NCBI GenBank assembly: GCA_937974245.1
Contig: CALJKV010000085.1
Location: 3,517-67,516 of the forward strand
Reading direction: 5' to 3'
Length of the DNA: 64,000 nucleotides
Source: an uncultured Chloroflexota bacterium
Lineage (GTDB): Bacteria; Chloroflexota; Anaerolineae; Aggregatilineales; Phototrophicaceae
Part shown: one piece after another, positions 16,899 through 25,205 of the stretch
How the letters are laid out: each line of letters opens with the position of its first letter
Numbering within the stretch: position 1 is the first letter of the stretch
Made by a program: the position numbers and the translations under genes
Notes under the pieces: generated by a model
Databases searched by the model: none
Seen by the model: the letters and a program-made list of their open reading frames with translations, nothing else
Told to the model about the DNA's origin: nothing

Positions 16899-18506
16899 TT
16901 ACAATCCCGGTAACCCCAACGGGAGCGTTGGGAGTGGGATGGGCAGGGTTGGCAACGGCAGCAAGGGCGGGTTTGTGGGCTGCGGCGGCGGATCCGTCGG
17001 TGCCGGCGGGGGTGGATTGGTTGGTGGCGCGCTGGTCGGTGGCACGCTAGTCGGTGGCACACTCGTCGGTGGCACACTCGTTGGCGGTACTGGCGTGTTG
17101 GTTGAGGGAACATAGGTCGCCGTTGGCGGTAGTGGTGTATTGGTCGCGGGGACACGGGTCGAAGTAGGCGGCACCCGACTGGGCGTCGTGGTGGCTGGAT
17201 TCGGGGTACGAGTCCGTATCACGGTGGGTGTGTGGGTTGGTGTATTGGAAACTGCCGGTGCAGCAGAGGATGCCACGCCTGGCCCTACAGGACTGACGGG
17301 TATCGTTGAGGCGACGGGTAGGTGCCCCGGGTTTGCGGTGGCCGACACAGTAATCGTCTGGTCATTACCGGCCAAAGCATTTTGCGATGGAGGGGTCTCC
17401 GTGAGGAGGTTTCCGGATGGCCCAGCTCCCTGGCTGGCGACCAGTGCTCCCATTCCGATTATGCCGAGGATCAGCAGCAGCATGACTAGCAAACGACGGC
17501 GGTGCGACTGTTTCTCTGGTATCGAGGGTTGTTCTGCTGGAATTCCGGTTTCTTTTGCACCCGAAAAAGTGCCGACCGTCAGTGTGTTTGCCCCCTCCGG
17601 CATATTCATATTGAGATAAGGAGTAGCGCCATCTTCAGGCAAAAACGGGGTGGGATGCGATGACAAAATGAGCGTTTTGGTGAGGGCCGCATTTGTGGTT
17701 GCTTCCGCGAATGCATCAACAAAGGCTGTAGCCGACTCGTAGCGATCTTCCGGGTTCTTTCCCAGCCCTCTGAGCAGCACGCGGTTTACTTCCGGGGGTA
17801 ATTGGGGATTAAGCTGGGTGGGTAGCGGCGGGTACATGTTCAGGTGCTGGTTTAAGATGACCAGGGAGTCGCCGCCACTGAAAGGGAAATAGCCAGTCGC
17901 CATCAGATAAGTCATGACCGCCAGCGAATACAGGTCTGAGCGATAATCGAGTGCGCGTACGCCCCGCGCTTGTTCCGGTGACATATACAACGGCGTGCCA
18001 AAACGCTGACCGGTGGATGTCAGACGAGTGGCTTCACTCAGGTGAGCGATACCAAAGTCACTGAGTATTGGTTGATAGTGTTCATCAAGCAGGATGTTCT
18101 CCAGCTTCAGATCACGGTGGACGACTCCCTGCTGGTGTGCATAATCCAGGGCACTGCCGATAATCTTCAACAATTGTACCGCCCCATCCAGTTTGATTTT
18201 TACAGGCCGGGCGAACAATTGGGCCAGACTGCCGCCGGTCATGAACTGCATGGTAATGTAGGGTCGCTGCTTGACTTCACCATAATCGTAGATGCGGATG
18301 ATATGGGGATGCTGTAAGTGTTTGGCGATTTGCGCTTCGCGCCTGAAGCGCCGAACCAGATTGTCGTCGTCGGCCATATGAATATGCAGAATCTTAAGCG
18401 CAACGTCCCGATCGGACTCGGTATCCAGGGCGCGGTAGACAACGGACATCCCGCCCATGCCGAGTTTTTCTTTGATCTGGTACCGCCCGAACTGATTTTG
18501 AACCAT
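16899..18506 (-). CDS. Transmembrane Ser/Thr protein kinase with Pro/Thr-rich extracellular tail
   Basis: 535 residues. The kinase domain (~8-270) is of bacterial PknB type: Gly loop LGMGGMSVVY, Lys38 in VALKIL, HRDLKLEN with D132, DFG at 150-152, and GTPLYMSPEQARG. A linker precedes one membrane helix (~333-355, RRRLLVMLLLILGIIGMGALV). The ~150-residue outer tail is built of Pro, Thr and Val, with VPPTS repeats, the low-complexity tail frequent in Chloroflexota envelope proteins and perhaps cell-wall associated. No PASTA domain is seen. Single gene, with long gaps on both sides. Substrates unknown. Confidence 0.93.
   Translation of the reverse strand: MVQNQFGRYQIKEKLGMGGMSVVYRALDTESDRDVALKILHIHMADDDNLVRRFRREAQIAKHLQHPHIIRIYDYGEVKQRPYITMQFMTGGSLAQLFARPVKIKLDGAVQLLKIIGSALDYAHQQGVVHRDLKLENILLDEHYQPILSDFGIAHLSEATRLTSTGQRFGTPLYMSPEQARGVRALDYRSDLYSLAVMTYLMATGYFPFSGGDSLVILNQHLNMYPPLPTQLNPQLPPEVNRVLLRGLGKNPEDRYESATAFVDAFAEATTNAALTKTLILSSHPTPFLPEDGATPYLNMNMPEGANTLTVGTFSGAKETGIPAEQPSIPEKQSHRRRLLVMLLLILGIIGMGALVASQGAGPSGNLLTETPPSQNALAGNDQTITVSATANPGHLPVASTIPVSPVGPGVASSAAPAVSNTPTHTPTVIRTRTPNPATTTPSRVPPTSTRVPATNTPLPPTATYVPSTNTPVPPTSVPPTSVPPTSVPPTSAPPTNPPPPAPTDPPPQPTNPPLLPLPTLPIPLPTLPLGLPGL
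17023..17097. repeat. 15-bp tandem repeat inside the kinase tail
   Basis: Four to five consecutive 15-base units (GGTGGCACACTCGTC and close variants) read on the other strand as five-residue units of VPPTS type. Because the unit is a multiple of three, copy number can change without loss of frame, so the tail length may vary between strains. Confidence 0.8.
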
Positions 18507-18563
18507 GATGAAGTTATCCAGACAATGTGTATTGAGCAGCTATCCGTAAAATCGGTTCGTCTA

Positions 18564-18604
18564 CCCTTTCCCTCGGCTGTCCATCGTCCGCATCAGGGAG
18601 AGGG
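18564..18604. repeat. Stem-loop with CCCTTTCCCT / AGGGAGAGGG arms
   Basis: Ten-base arms with one mismatch flank a ~21-base loop, just upstream of the Ser/Thr kinase start. The layout resembles the CCCTCTCCC...GGGAGAGGG hairpins dispersed in some Chloroflexota genomes. The surrounding gap (18507-19074) holds no gene I can support. Confidence 0.35.
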
Positions 18605-19074
18605 GAGAAACAGGTTCCTATGGGTACCAATGGTTTTGATTGCCATCAGCGCGAGTATGCACCCTTCCAAGGCCAAAACAAGATCATATGGATTATGACA
18701 CAGATTTGGTGGAAAGAGCATTTAGTATTTTTCAGACGGACGTTAAACATATTATACGACCAAGCGATGGATACGAATGAAATACTTGCATAGAAAGCGT
18801 AAGGATTTTCTGAAATTTGGGTTTAATTGCCGTAACAGTCTGGTCCATGATGCCGGATCGGGTTTTAATCACACATTCGCTGGCAAGCCCTCGGTGCTCC
18901 ATAAAATGCACGGCCTGCAAACTGCGTGGCACGAGATACATCAAACAGCCGGATATATTCTCGGGCCGGTCATATCCCCTTGTACTTATACACTATGGGC
19001 CGACGGATAAATCGCGTTTTGGATTGAATTATTTTCAAGGTGCCGGCCAACATGCTTCCAAAACATAGAAAATA

Positions 19075-19109
19075 TTGAAAAATTAAAACAATCAGTATAT
19101 ATTTACTGA
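19075..19109 (+). promoter_or_regulatory. Predicted promoter of the haem operon with a palindrome over the -10
   Basis: TTGAAA (19075-19080) and TATATT (19098-19103) are separated by exactly 17 bases, a good sigma-70 spacing, 38 bases upstream of the hemQ start. A perfect dyad TCAGTA-TATATT-TACTGA (19092-19109) covers the -10 box, the classical place for a repressor. The regulator is not identified. Confidence 0.6.
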
Positions 19110-19140
19110 GTTTTACCTATATTTTCATTTGGAAGAGATA

Positions 19141-20295
19141 ATGCGACCACGAACATCAACCAGCGCGCCGCGGCCTGTACCCGACTCACAAATGCGCCAG
19201 CGTGCCCAACACCTGACAAAGCGACAGTACGTGCGCTTTGCATTCTATAAAATTGATCCTGTGTGGCGGCGGCTGCCCGACCAGCAGCAGGCAGAGCACA
19301 AACGAGAACTGCTTGAGGTTATCCAGTCGTTCAACCGCCGGATGTTACTACGTCCGTACAGCTTGCTCGGCACACGCGCCGATGCCGAGCTTCTCCTATG
19401 GCAGATTGCCGAAAGCCCGCTGCCGTTCCGTGAACTGGCGAGCGCGATTGCCAGCACACGTATGGGGGCATACCTCTACATGGTGTACTCTTACTTCTCA
19501 CAGACGAAACGCTCGCTCTATGAGATTCGCACACCGAACAGCACCCAGAATGGTGATGGCGAAGAAGAGCGTTTGGTGATTGATCCGTCAGAGGTGAAAT
19601 ACCTGTTTGTTTATCCATTTATCAAAACCCGTGCGTGGTACCAGCTTTCACAGCCTGCGCGGCAAGGCATGATGGACGAACACATTGAAGTCGGGCGCAA
19701 ATACCCATCAGTGCGCTTGAACACCACTTACAGTTTTGGCCTGGATGACTACGAGTTTATTGTAGCCTTCGAGACCGACGAACCTTCGGATTTCCTGGAC
19801 CTGGTGCAGGAGTTACGCGAATCATCCGTCAGTCTGTATACCTTGCAGGATACACCTCTCTTCACCTGTATCAATATGCGATTGGATGAGGCGCTAGACG
19901 CACTTGGGGGCCCAGCCATCGCACGGGAAATCAGCCCTGGTGAAGTACGCGAAGTCTGGGTTGAAGTCTGCTCATTGAATGATTTAGCGCCCGGTGAAAC
20001 AAAGACCGTTTTTCTGGAAGGCAAGATGGTCGGACTATTCAACATCAAGGGCGAACTGTTTGCGATTAATAACCGCTGTACCCATGCACGCGGTCCTCTC
20101 AGTGAAGGCTTTATTGATCCAGATGAATGCAGTGTGGTGTGCCCCTGGCACTACGGTAAGTTCGACTTGCCCAGCGGTAAGGCGATAGACGGCCTGGTTC
20201 GCCAACCAGTGGATACCTATCAGGTCGAAATCCGCGATGACAAAATCTATGTAGGTACGAAAATCGCATACGAACAAGGGAAAACACATCCATGA
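19141..20295 (+). CDS. hemQ: HemQ (coproheme decarboxylase) fused to a Rieske [2Fe-2S] domain
   Basis: 384 residues from ATG 19141 (GGAAGAG upstream); a TTG at 19129 is an alternative. Residues ~1-255 are a chlorite-dismutase-family HemQ/ChdC domain. They show VYPFIKTRAWY with the Tyr/Lys pair (Y158, K162) at the catalytic and propionate-binding positions, DEHIEVGRKYP with proximal His181, and YSFGLDDYEF. HemQ oxidatively decarboxylates two propionates of coproheme to give haem b, using peroxide. Residues ~270-375 are a Rieske domain with ligands C313, H315 (CTHARGPL) and C334, H337 (CPWHYGKFD). The stop overlaps the hemH start by four bases (ATGA). The fusion suggests electron delivery to, or redox sensing at, the haem site; that role is inference. 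Confidence 0.88.
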   Translation: MRPRTSTSAPRPVPDSQMRQRAQHLTKRQYVRFAFYKIDPVWRRLPDQQQAEHKRELLEVIQSFNRRMLLRPYSLLGTRADAELLLWQIAESPLPFRELASAIASTRMGAYLYMVYSYFSQTKRSLYEIRTPNSTQNGDGEEERLVIDPSEVKYLFVYPFIKTRAWYQLSQPARQGMMDEHIEVGRKYPSVRLNTTYSFGLDDYEFIVAFETDEPSDFLDLVQELRESSVSLYTLQDTPLFTCINMRLDEALDALGGPAIAREISPGEVREVWVEVCSLNDLAPGETKTVFLEGKMVGLFNIKGELFAINNRCTHARGPLSEGFIDPDECSVVCPWHYGKFDLPSGKAIDGLVRQPVDTYQVEIRDDKIYVGTKIAYEQGKTHP

Positions 20296-21341
20296 GTATC
20301 TATGGAGCGGGGACAGAAGATATCCCTAAATTCGATGAAGAGGGGCGGCAGTATGATGCATTGTTGGTGACGTCATTTGGTGGCCCAGAGGGCATGGAAG
20401 ATGTGATTCCATTTCTCGAAAATGTTGCTGGGGGGCGTAATATCCCACGTCAGCGCCTGGAAGAAGTCGCTGAACATTACCGCGATTTCGGCGGTATCAG
20501 CCCAATCAATGCGCAAAACCGGGCGCTCATTGCCGCGCTTGAGGTAGAACTCCAAAATCATGCGATTGACTTGCCGATCTACTTCGGTAACCGCAACTGG
20601 CACCCATTCATTGAGGACACGCTGCGCCAGATGCGCGATGATGGTGTAAAACGGGCTTTGGCCTTCTTCACGGCAGCATTCAGCTCGTATTCAGGCTGCC
20701 GCCAGTACCGCGAGGACATCATCCGCGCTGCTAAGGCGGTTGAAAATGCACCTGAATTCGATAAAATTCGCGTATTTTATAATCACCCCGGTTTCATTGA
20801 GCCAATGATCGAACGAACCCAGGCGGCGCTGGACAACTTTCCCGCCGAAAACCGTGCGCATGTGCATCTGGCCTTCACTGCTCACAGCATACCGCTGACG
20901 ATGGCGCAGCCCAGTGACTACGCAGCGCAGCTTGCCGAAGCCTGCCGCCTGGTAGCAGCGGGTGTGGGTTCTGCTGATTACAGTCTCGTCTACCAAAGTC
21001 GCAGCGGCCCGCCGCACATACCCTGGCTGGAACCGGATATCTGCGACCATCTTCGGCAAATTAAGGCGTCGGGCACTAATGATGTCGTTGTCATACCCAT
21101 TAGCTTCATTTCAGATCACATGGAGGTTATTTTTGATCTGGATACCGAGGCAATGCAGGTTGCCGGTGAGATTGGCCTGACGATGGTTCGCGCCGGAACG
21201 GTCGGCACACACCCCCGATTCGTGAGCATGATCCTGGAGCTTATTCTTGAACGCATGACCAGCCAGCCCGAACGCCGAGCCATGGGGTCGTACGGTCCTA
21301 GTCATGACGTTTGCCCTGCCACTTGCTGCCTGAAGGGCTGA
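20292..21341 (+). CDS. hemH: Ferrochelatase, coproporphyrin III type (CpfC), probably with [2Fe-2S] cysteines
   Basis: 349 residues. LLVTSFGGPEG at the N-terminus resembles actinobacterial ferrochelatases (SFGGPE, not the Bacillus AYGTP). SGCRQYRED, the metal-site His198 in TAHSIP and Glu278 in SDHMEVIFDLD are present. It inserts Fe2+ into coproporphyrin III, giving the substrate of HemQ. Cys136 together with the C-terminal CPATCC (C341, C345, C346) recalls the four Cys that hold a [2Fe-2S] cluster in mycobacterial ferrochelatase, though the C-terminal spacing differs. Overlaps hemQ by four bases, so the two are translationally coupled. Confidence 0.92.
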   Translation: MSIYGAGTEDIPKFDEEGRQYDALLVTSFGGPEGMEDVIPFLENVAGGRNIPRQRLEEVAEHYRDFGGISPINAQNRALIAALEVELQNHAIDLPIYFGNRNWHPFIEDTLRQMRDDGVKRALAFFTAAFSSYSGCRQYREDIIRAAKAVENAPEFDKIRVFYNHPGFIEPMIERTQAALDNFPAENRAHVHLAFTAHSIPLTMAQPSDYAAQLAEACRLVAAGVGSADYSLVYQSRSGPPHIPWLEPDICDHLRQIKASGTNDVVVIPISFISDHMEVIFDLDTEAMQVAGEIGLTMVRAGTVGTHPRFVSMILELILERMTSQPERRAMGSYGPSHDVCPATCCLKG

Positions 21342-21361
21342 AATATCCCTCAAAATCAATT

Positions 21362-21415
21362 ATGACAAATGTCGTCAATGCTATGACAATCATCACTGTT
21401 ACTAGTGATTGTCAT
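21362..21415. promoter_or_regulatory. Repeated TGACA boxes and inverted repeat between hemH and the radical SAM gene
   Basis: The 146-base gap contains ATGACAATCA (21383-21392) and its exact reverse complement TGATTGTCAT (21406-21415), a 10-bp inverted repeat around 13 bases. ATGACAAATGTC lies just upstream, so the TGACA motif occurs three times. No T-run follows. This looks like a regulator binding site giving separate control of the AhbD-like gene and the transporter, for example by oxygen, iron or haem. Confidence 0.5.
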
Positions 21416-21487
21416 TCGTTACGATTGCACCGTTTTGAGATTTGTAGAGCTTTTAGAGATTTACGTAGAATTTAAGTGAGGAAAATC

Positions 21488-22603
21488 ATGCCTTATCCCC
21501 CACCCCGGCTGGTATTCTGGGAAACCACCGCAGGTTGCAACCTCAGGTGTATTCATTGCCGTCGGGTCACACTGGCAGACCAACTGACGCCCCAGGATTT
21601 AAGCACAGAAGAATCCTACCGCCTCATTGATGGGATTCGCAAGACGGGACGTCCCGTATTTGTGCTGTCTGGCGGGGAACCGCTCTTTCGCCCCGACATC
21701 TACGATATTGCCCATTACGCCAGCGCAGTCGGGCTGCCAGTTGCCCTGGCGACCAATGGCACGCTGATTGATGATACCGTAGCCGCCCAAATCAAAGCAA
21801 GCGGCGTACAACGGGTGAGCATTTCATTTGACGGCGTGGATGCTGCCACCCACGATATGTTTCGGGGTTTATCGGGATCATTTGAGGCAGCCATACGCGG
21901 CTTCAGAGCGCTGCGACGGGTTGGACTGCCGGTTCAAATCAATACCACTGTCGCCAACCATAACAAGACCCAGTTAGAAGCCATGCTGCAAATGGCGAAA
22001 GACCTGGACGCAGTTGGGCTGCATCTCTTTCTGCTGGTACCGGTAGGCTGTGGGGTACAGATCACCGACGAACAGATGATTAATGCCCACGAATACGAGC
22101 GAGTCCTGAATTGGTTATATGATACCGAACAAACAGAAACCGGGCTTCAACTCAAAGCTACCTGCGCCCCGCATTACTTCCGTGTAATGCACGTCCGGCG
22201 AGCGGAAGACCGGCGCAAAGGGATCCTGAAAGAACTGCCTGCCAGCCATGACCGCCAGATTCACGGGCATCCACATGGGCAGATGCACGCGGCAACTAAA
22301 GGATGCCTGGCTGGAACTGGGGTGTGTTTTGTCTCGCACCGGGGCGAAGTCTTTCCCTGTGGTTACTTGCCGGTTGAAGCTGGCAACATTCGCACCCAGG
22401 AGTTCGGCAGTATCTGGCAGGATAGCCCATTCTTCGCTGAACTGCGCGACCCGGAACTCCTGGAAGGGAAATGTGGCATCTGCCAGTTTAAATCATTATG
22501 CAGCGGCTGCCGTGCCCGCGCCTTTGGCATCACCGGTAACTATCTCGCTGAAGAGCCGTTCTGTGCCTACCAGCCAGAAACCCGCGAAGTCGTCTTAAAC
22601 TAA
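21488..22603 (+). CDS. Radical SAM/SPASM enzyme, AhbD/NirJ-like (putative SAM-dependent haem synthase)
   Basis: 371 residues from ATG 21488 (GTGAGGAAAATC upstream). The radical SAM cluster motif is CNLRCIHC (C17, C21, C24), followed by VLSGGEPLFRPD. The C-terminal SPASM-like region has GCLAGTGVCFVSHRGEVFPCG, KCGICQFKSLCSGCRARAFG and EEPFCAYQ. CSGCRARA plus the trailing Cys is typical of AhbD/NirJ tetrapyrrole enzymes. AhbD converts coproheme to haem b anaerobically, the same conversion HemQ performs with peroxide. Position in the hemQ-hemH operon supports a coproheme substrate. NirJ-like or peptide-modifying roles remain possible. Confidence 0.8.
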   Translation: MPYPPPRLVFWETTAGCNLRCIHCRRVTLADQLTPQDLSTEESYRLIDGIRKTGRPVFVLSGGEPLFRPDIYDIAHYASAVGLPVALATNGTLIDDTVAAQIKASGVQRVSISFDGVDAATHDMFRGLSGSFEAAIRGFRALRRVGLPVQINTTVANHNKTQLEAMLQMAKDLDAVGLHLFLLVPVGCGVQITDEQMINAHEYERVLNWLYDTEQTETGLQLKATCAPHYFRVMHVRRAEDRRKGILKELPASHDRQIHGHPHGQMHAATKGCLAGTGVCFVSHRGEVFPCGYLPVEAGNIRTQEFGSIWQDSPFFAELRDPELLEGKCGICQFKSLCSGCRARAFGITGNYLAEEPFCAYQPETREVVLN

Positions 22604-22614
22604 TCAACGATCAC

Positions 22615-22630
22615 GGTTGCAAAAGCAACC
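22615..22630 (+). promoter_or_regulatory. Short hairpin before the binding-protein gene
   Basis: GGTTGC-AAAA-GCAACC, a six-base-pair stem with a tetraloop between the radical SAM stop and the ribosome site (GAAAGGA) of the next gene. Too weak for a terminator; it could stabilise the downstream message. Confidence 0.35.
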
Positions 22631-22651
22631 CTCGAAAGGATAATTCAAGTC

Positions 22652-24175
22652 ATGCGTAAAATCGCTTTACTTCTCGCTGCGTTGTGCAGTTTGCTCACCT
22701 TTACCCTGTCTAGCGCAGTCGCCAGCGCATCGGTAACGATGGTGCTGTCACGCGACCCCATTTCGATGGATCCCCAGGGGCCAATTGATCCCAGTGCGCC
22801 GGTCATCCTGGCCTACGTTTACGACACTTTGCTGTTTCAAGAAAGTGACGGAACGATCCAACCGTACCTGGCTACAACCTGGGATGTGGAACAAGGTGGA
22901 CGCCTGATAACGTTCCACCTGCGCGATGATGTCGTATTCAGCAACGGCGCGCCCCTTAATGCCGATTCTGTGATCTTCACGTTTGAACGTTTGCAGGAGA
23001 TCGGCCAGCGCTCATTTATCTACAGTGAAATCATGAACGTCTCCGAGTTTGAGAAGCTGGATGATTTTACTGTGCGTTTTCACCTGCGTGCGCCCTCGGT
23101 CACGCTGTTAAGTGCGCTAACTTATGCCTACGCTGGTATTCTTGAGCCGGGTGCGGTTGCGGTATCAGGTGATGCTTATGGACGGAATCCGGTTGGCAGC
23201 GGCCCCTATATGGTCAAGGACTGGGTTCCGGAAAACAGCATGACACTGGTCGCCAACCCGAACTATCACGGCCAGCGTCCCACCGACCAGGATGCCTCGG
23301 CATCTGACATCAGCGAAATGAACCTCCGCTTTTCGAGCAATGAGTCAGCCCGTGTCAACGCGTTGCTGACCGGGGAAGTAGACATCGCCTACATTTCATC
23401 GGGCGCCCTGATGGAAACATTTGAGAATAACCCTGACTTCACCGTGATTGATAGCCCGACCAGAGGACTGGTAATTCTCGGCTTCAACACCGGACGTGAA
23501 CCTTTCAGTGATGTGACGATGCGGCGGGCAGTTGCTCAGGCAGTTGATAAGCAACTGATTCTGGATATCACTGCACCAGGCATGGGGATCGTCGTCAACC
23601 AGCCCATCGCCCCCTCGATTTTCGGGTATGTACCGGAACTGGAAACTGAAGCTCCGTCTTACGACCTTGAAGCGGCACAGGCGGTGGTAGAAGCAGCCGG
23701 ATACACCGGCACTGAAATCAAGATACTGACCTCCAATTTCCCGACCTACCAGAATATGGCGACCATCGTTCAGGCACAACTGCAAGCCATCGGTCTGAAT
23801 GCAACCATTGAAGTACTCGACTTTGCCGGAGTTGCAACTACTGCCAACGCAGGTGAGTACGACATCGTACTGACCCGGTATGACTGGAATGATCCGGACT
23901 TGCTGCGAATATACCTTTCTACCGACAGTATTGGGCGGGCAAATCGGTACTTCTATAGCAACCCGGAGTTGGATTCGTTGACTGCACAGGGACGTGCCAC
24001 TTTAGATGTGGCCGAACGGCTGGCTATCTATACTGAAGCGCAACGCATTGTGATGCAGGATGTACCCTGGGTACCGCTGTATATGACGATAACCAAAGTT
24101 GTCATCAGCAACCGGCTGCAAAATGTCCAGGTCATCAACAGCCACGTTATCTTTGATGACGCAGTTGCACAGTAG
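22652..24175 (+). CDS. ABC transporter substrate-binding protein, family 5 (peptide/nickel type)
   Basis: 507 residues with a type I signal peptide (MRKIALLLAALCSLLTFTLS...VASA) and no lipobox Cys. The body is the SBP_bac_5 fold: AYVYDTLLFQ, YLATTWDVEQGGRLITFHLRD, NGAPLNADSVIFTFERL, NPVGSGPYMVKDW, RRAVAQAVDKQLI. Members bind di/oligopeptides, nickel chelates, or haem and 5-aminolevulinate with Dpp. Location behind haem-synthesis genes hints at a tetrapyrrole-related or metal ligand, but no residue proves it. Two permease genes follow. Confidence 0.9.
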   Translation: MRKIALLLAALCSLLTFTLSSAVASASVTMVLSRDPISMDPQGPIDPSAPVILAYVYDTLLFQESDGTIQPYLATTWDVEQGGRLITFHLRDDVVFSNGAPLNADSVIFTFERLQEIGQRSFIYSEIMNVSEFEKLDDFTVRFHLRAPSVTLLSALTYAYAGILEPGAVAVSGDAYGRNPVGSGPYMVKDWVPENSMTLVANPNYHGQRPTDQDASASDISEMNLRFSSNESARVNALLTGEVDIAYISSGALMETFENNPDFTVIDSPTRGLVILGFNTGREPFSDVTMRRAVAQAVDKQLILDITAPGMGIVVNQPIAPSIFGYVPELETEAPSYDLEAAQAVVEAAGYTGTEIKILTSNFPTYQNMATIVQAQLQAIGLNATIEVLDFAGVATTANAGEYDIVLTRYDWNDPDLLRIYLSTDSIGRANRYFYSNPELDSLTAQGRATLDVAERLAIYTEAQRIVMQDVPWVPLYMTITKVVISNRLQNVQVINSHVIFDDAVAQ

Positions 24176-24194
24176 GGCAGATATGTTCCAGAGG

Positions 24195-24217
24195 AGGGCG
24201 GTGCTGGTAGCCGCCCT
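24195..24217 (+). promoter_or_regulatory. Stem-loop between binding protein and permease genes
   Basis: AGGGCGG-(9)-CCGCCCT followed by only TTT, located between the binding-protein stop and the first permease. Such hairpins commonly protect the upstream message so that the binding protein is made in excess of the membrane subunits. Confidence 0.55.
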
Positions 24218-24278
24218 TTGTAGTACGCCACTTGTAGGGTACCTGAAACAACGGTCACACAATTAACAAGATCGAATT

Positions 24279-25202
24279 ATGCAAATCATCTTCCGCCACG
24301 TATTAATGGCAATCCCAACTCTGCTGCTGCTCTCACTTGTCGTATTCCTGCTCCTGGAACTCGCGCCTGGTGATGCCGCTACTACGACTCTGGATATCAC
24401 CGCTTCTTCCGAGCAGTCAGACTACTTGCGTGATGAACTTGGTCTGGGTCAGTCTGTGCTGGCGCGCTACGCAGGCTACATTGGCGGATTGTTCCGTGGT
24501 GATCTGGGAATCTCAGCGAAATCCGGCCAACCCGTTGCGGATGAAATCGCCATCCGTTTACCTTATACCCTGCTGCTGGTAAGTGCATCTATGGCACTAG
24601 GGACGATTATAGGTGTGACTTTGGGTGCAGTAGCGGCCTTTCATGTTGGCAAAAGGATTGACTGGTTGGTGACCGCACTGGTTTCCATTGCAACCGCTCT
24701 GCCGACATTCTGGTTAGCCATGTTGTTTGTACAATTTTTTGCTTTGCGGCTGCGATTGCTGCCTGTTTTCGGTGCTGATAGCTGGCAGCATCTGGTTTTA
24801 CCAGCATTCTGCACCTCACTAACGTTGGTACCCGGCATCGCCCGACTGACACGCGCGAGTCTGTTGGACACGATAAAATCGGATTGCATCCTGTTTGCCC
24901 GCGCCAAAGGACTGCGCCAGCGGCGCGTTATCTGGCGGCATGTCAGCCCGCTGGCCGCCATTTCGGTGGTAACGTATATTGGACTCCAATCCATCCGGCT
25001 GATTAGCAGTGTCGCGGTAATGGAAATACTCTTTAACTGGCCGGGGCTGGGTGGGCTAGCGGTGCGAGCAGCTTTTGATAGGGATACTACCTTGCTCCTA
25101 GGGACTACGCTGGTCATCGCAGCACTGACCTTTGCTATCCTGTTTATGGTGGATGTGGTCGTGCTCTACCTCGACCCGCGTATTAGTCGGAAAGCGATCT
25201 AG
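24279..25202 (+). CDS. ABC transporter permease, DppB type
   Basis: 307 residues with about six membrane helices. The N-terminus (IFRHVLMAIPTLLLLSLVVFLLLELAPGD) and the ATPase-contact loop ARAKGLRQRRVIWRHVSPLAA are characteristic of peptide/nickel permeases. It pairs with the DppC-type gene that starts four bases later and with the binding protein upstream. No ATPase gene follows, so energy must come from subunits encoded elsewhere. Confidence 0.92.
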   Translation: MQIIFRHVLMAIPTLLLLSLVVFLLLELAPGDAATTTLDITASSEQSDYLRDELGLGQSVLARYAGYIGGLFRGDLGISAKSGQPVADEIAIRLPYTLLLVSASMALGTIIGVTLGAVAAFHVGKRIDWLVTALVSIATALPTFWLAMLFVQFFALRLRLLPVFGADSWQHLVLPAFCTSLTLVPGIARLTRASLLDTIKSDCILFARAKGLRQRRVIWRHVSPLAAISVVTYIGLQSIRLISSVAVMEILFNWPGLGGLAVRAAFDRDTTLLLGTTLVIAALTFAILFMVDVVVLYLDPRISRKAI

Positions 25203-25205
25203 CGC

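Noticed and set aside
17023..17097. Tandem 15-bp repeats resembling a small repeat array
   Set aside because: They are in frame inside the Ser/Thr kinase tail and encode VPPTS units; there are no spacers and no cas genes, so not CRISPR.
18732..19010. Short open frames in the gap before the haem operon
   Set aside because: Both strands show only short frames without ribosome sites or family features.
19141..20295. True chlorite dismutase
   Set aside because: The YPFIK and DEHIEVGRKY regions and the overlap with ferrochelatase fit HemQ; no chlorate or perchlorate genes are nearby.
24195..24217. Full intrinsic terminator after the binding-protein gene
   Set aside because: Only three T follow the stem and the permease genes continue on the same strand; treated as an intra-operon stem-loop.
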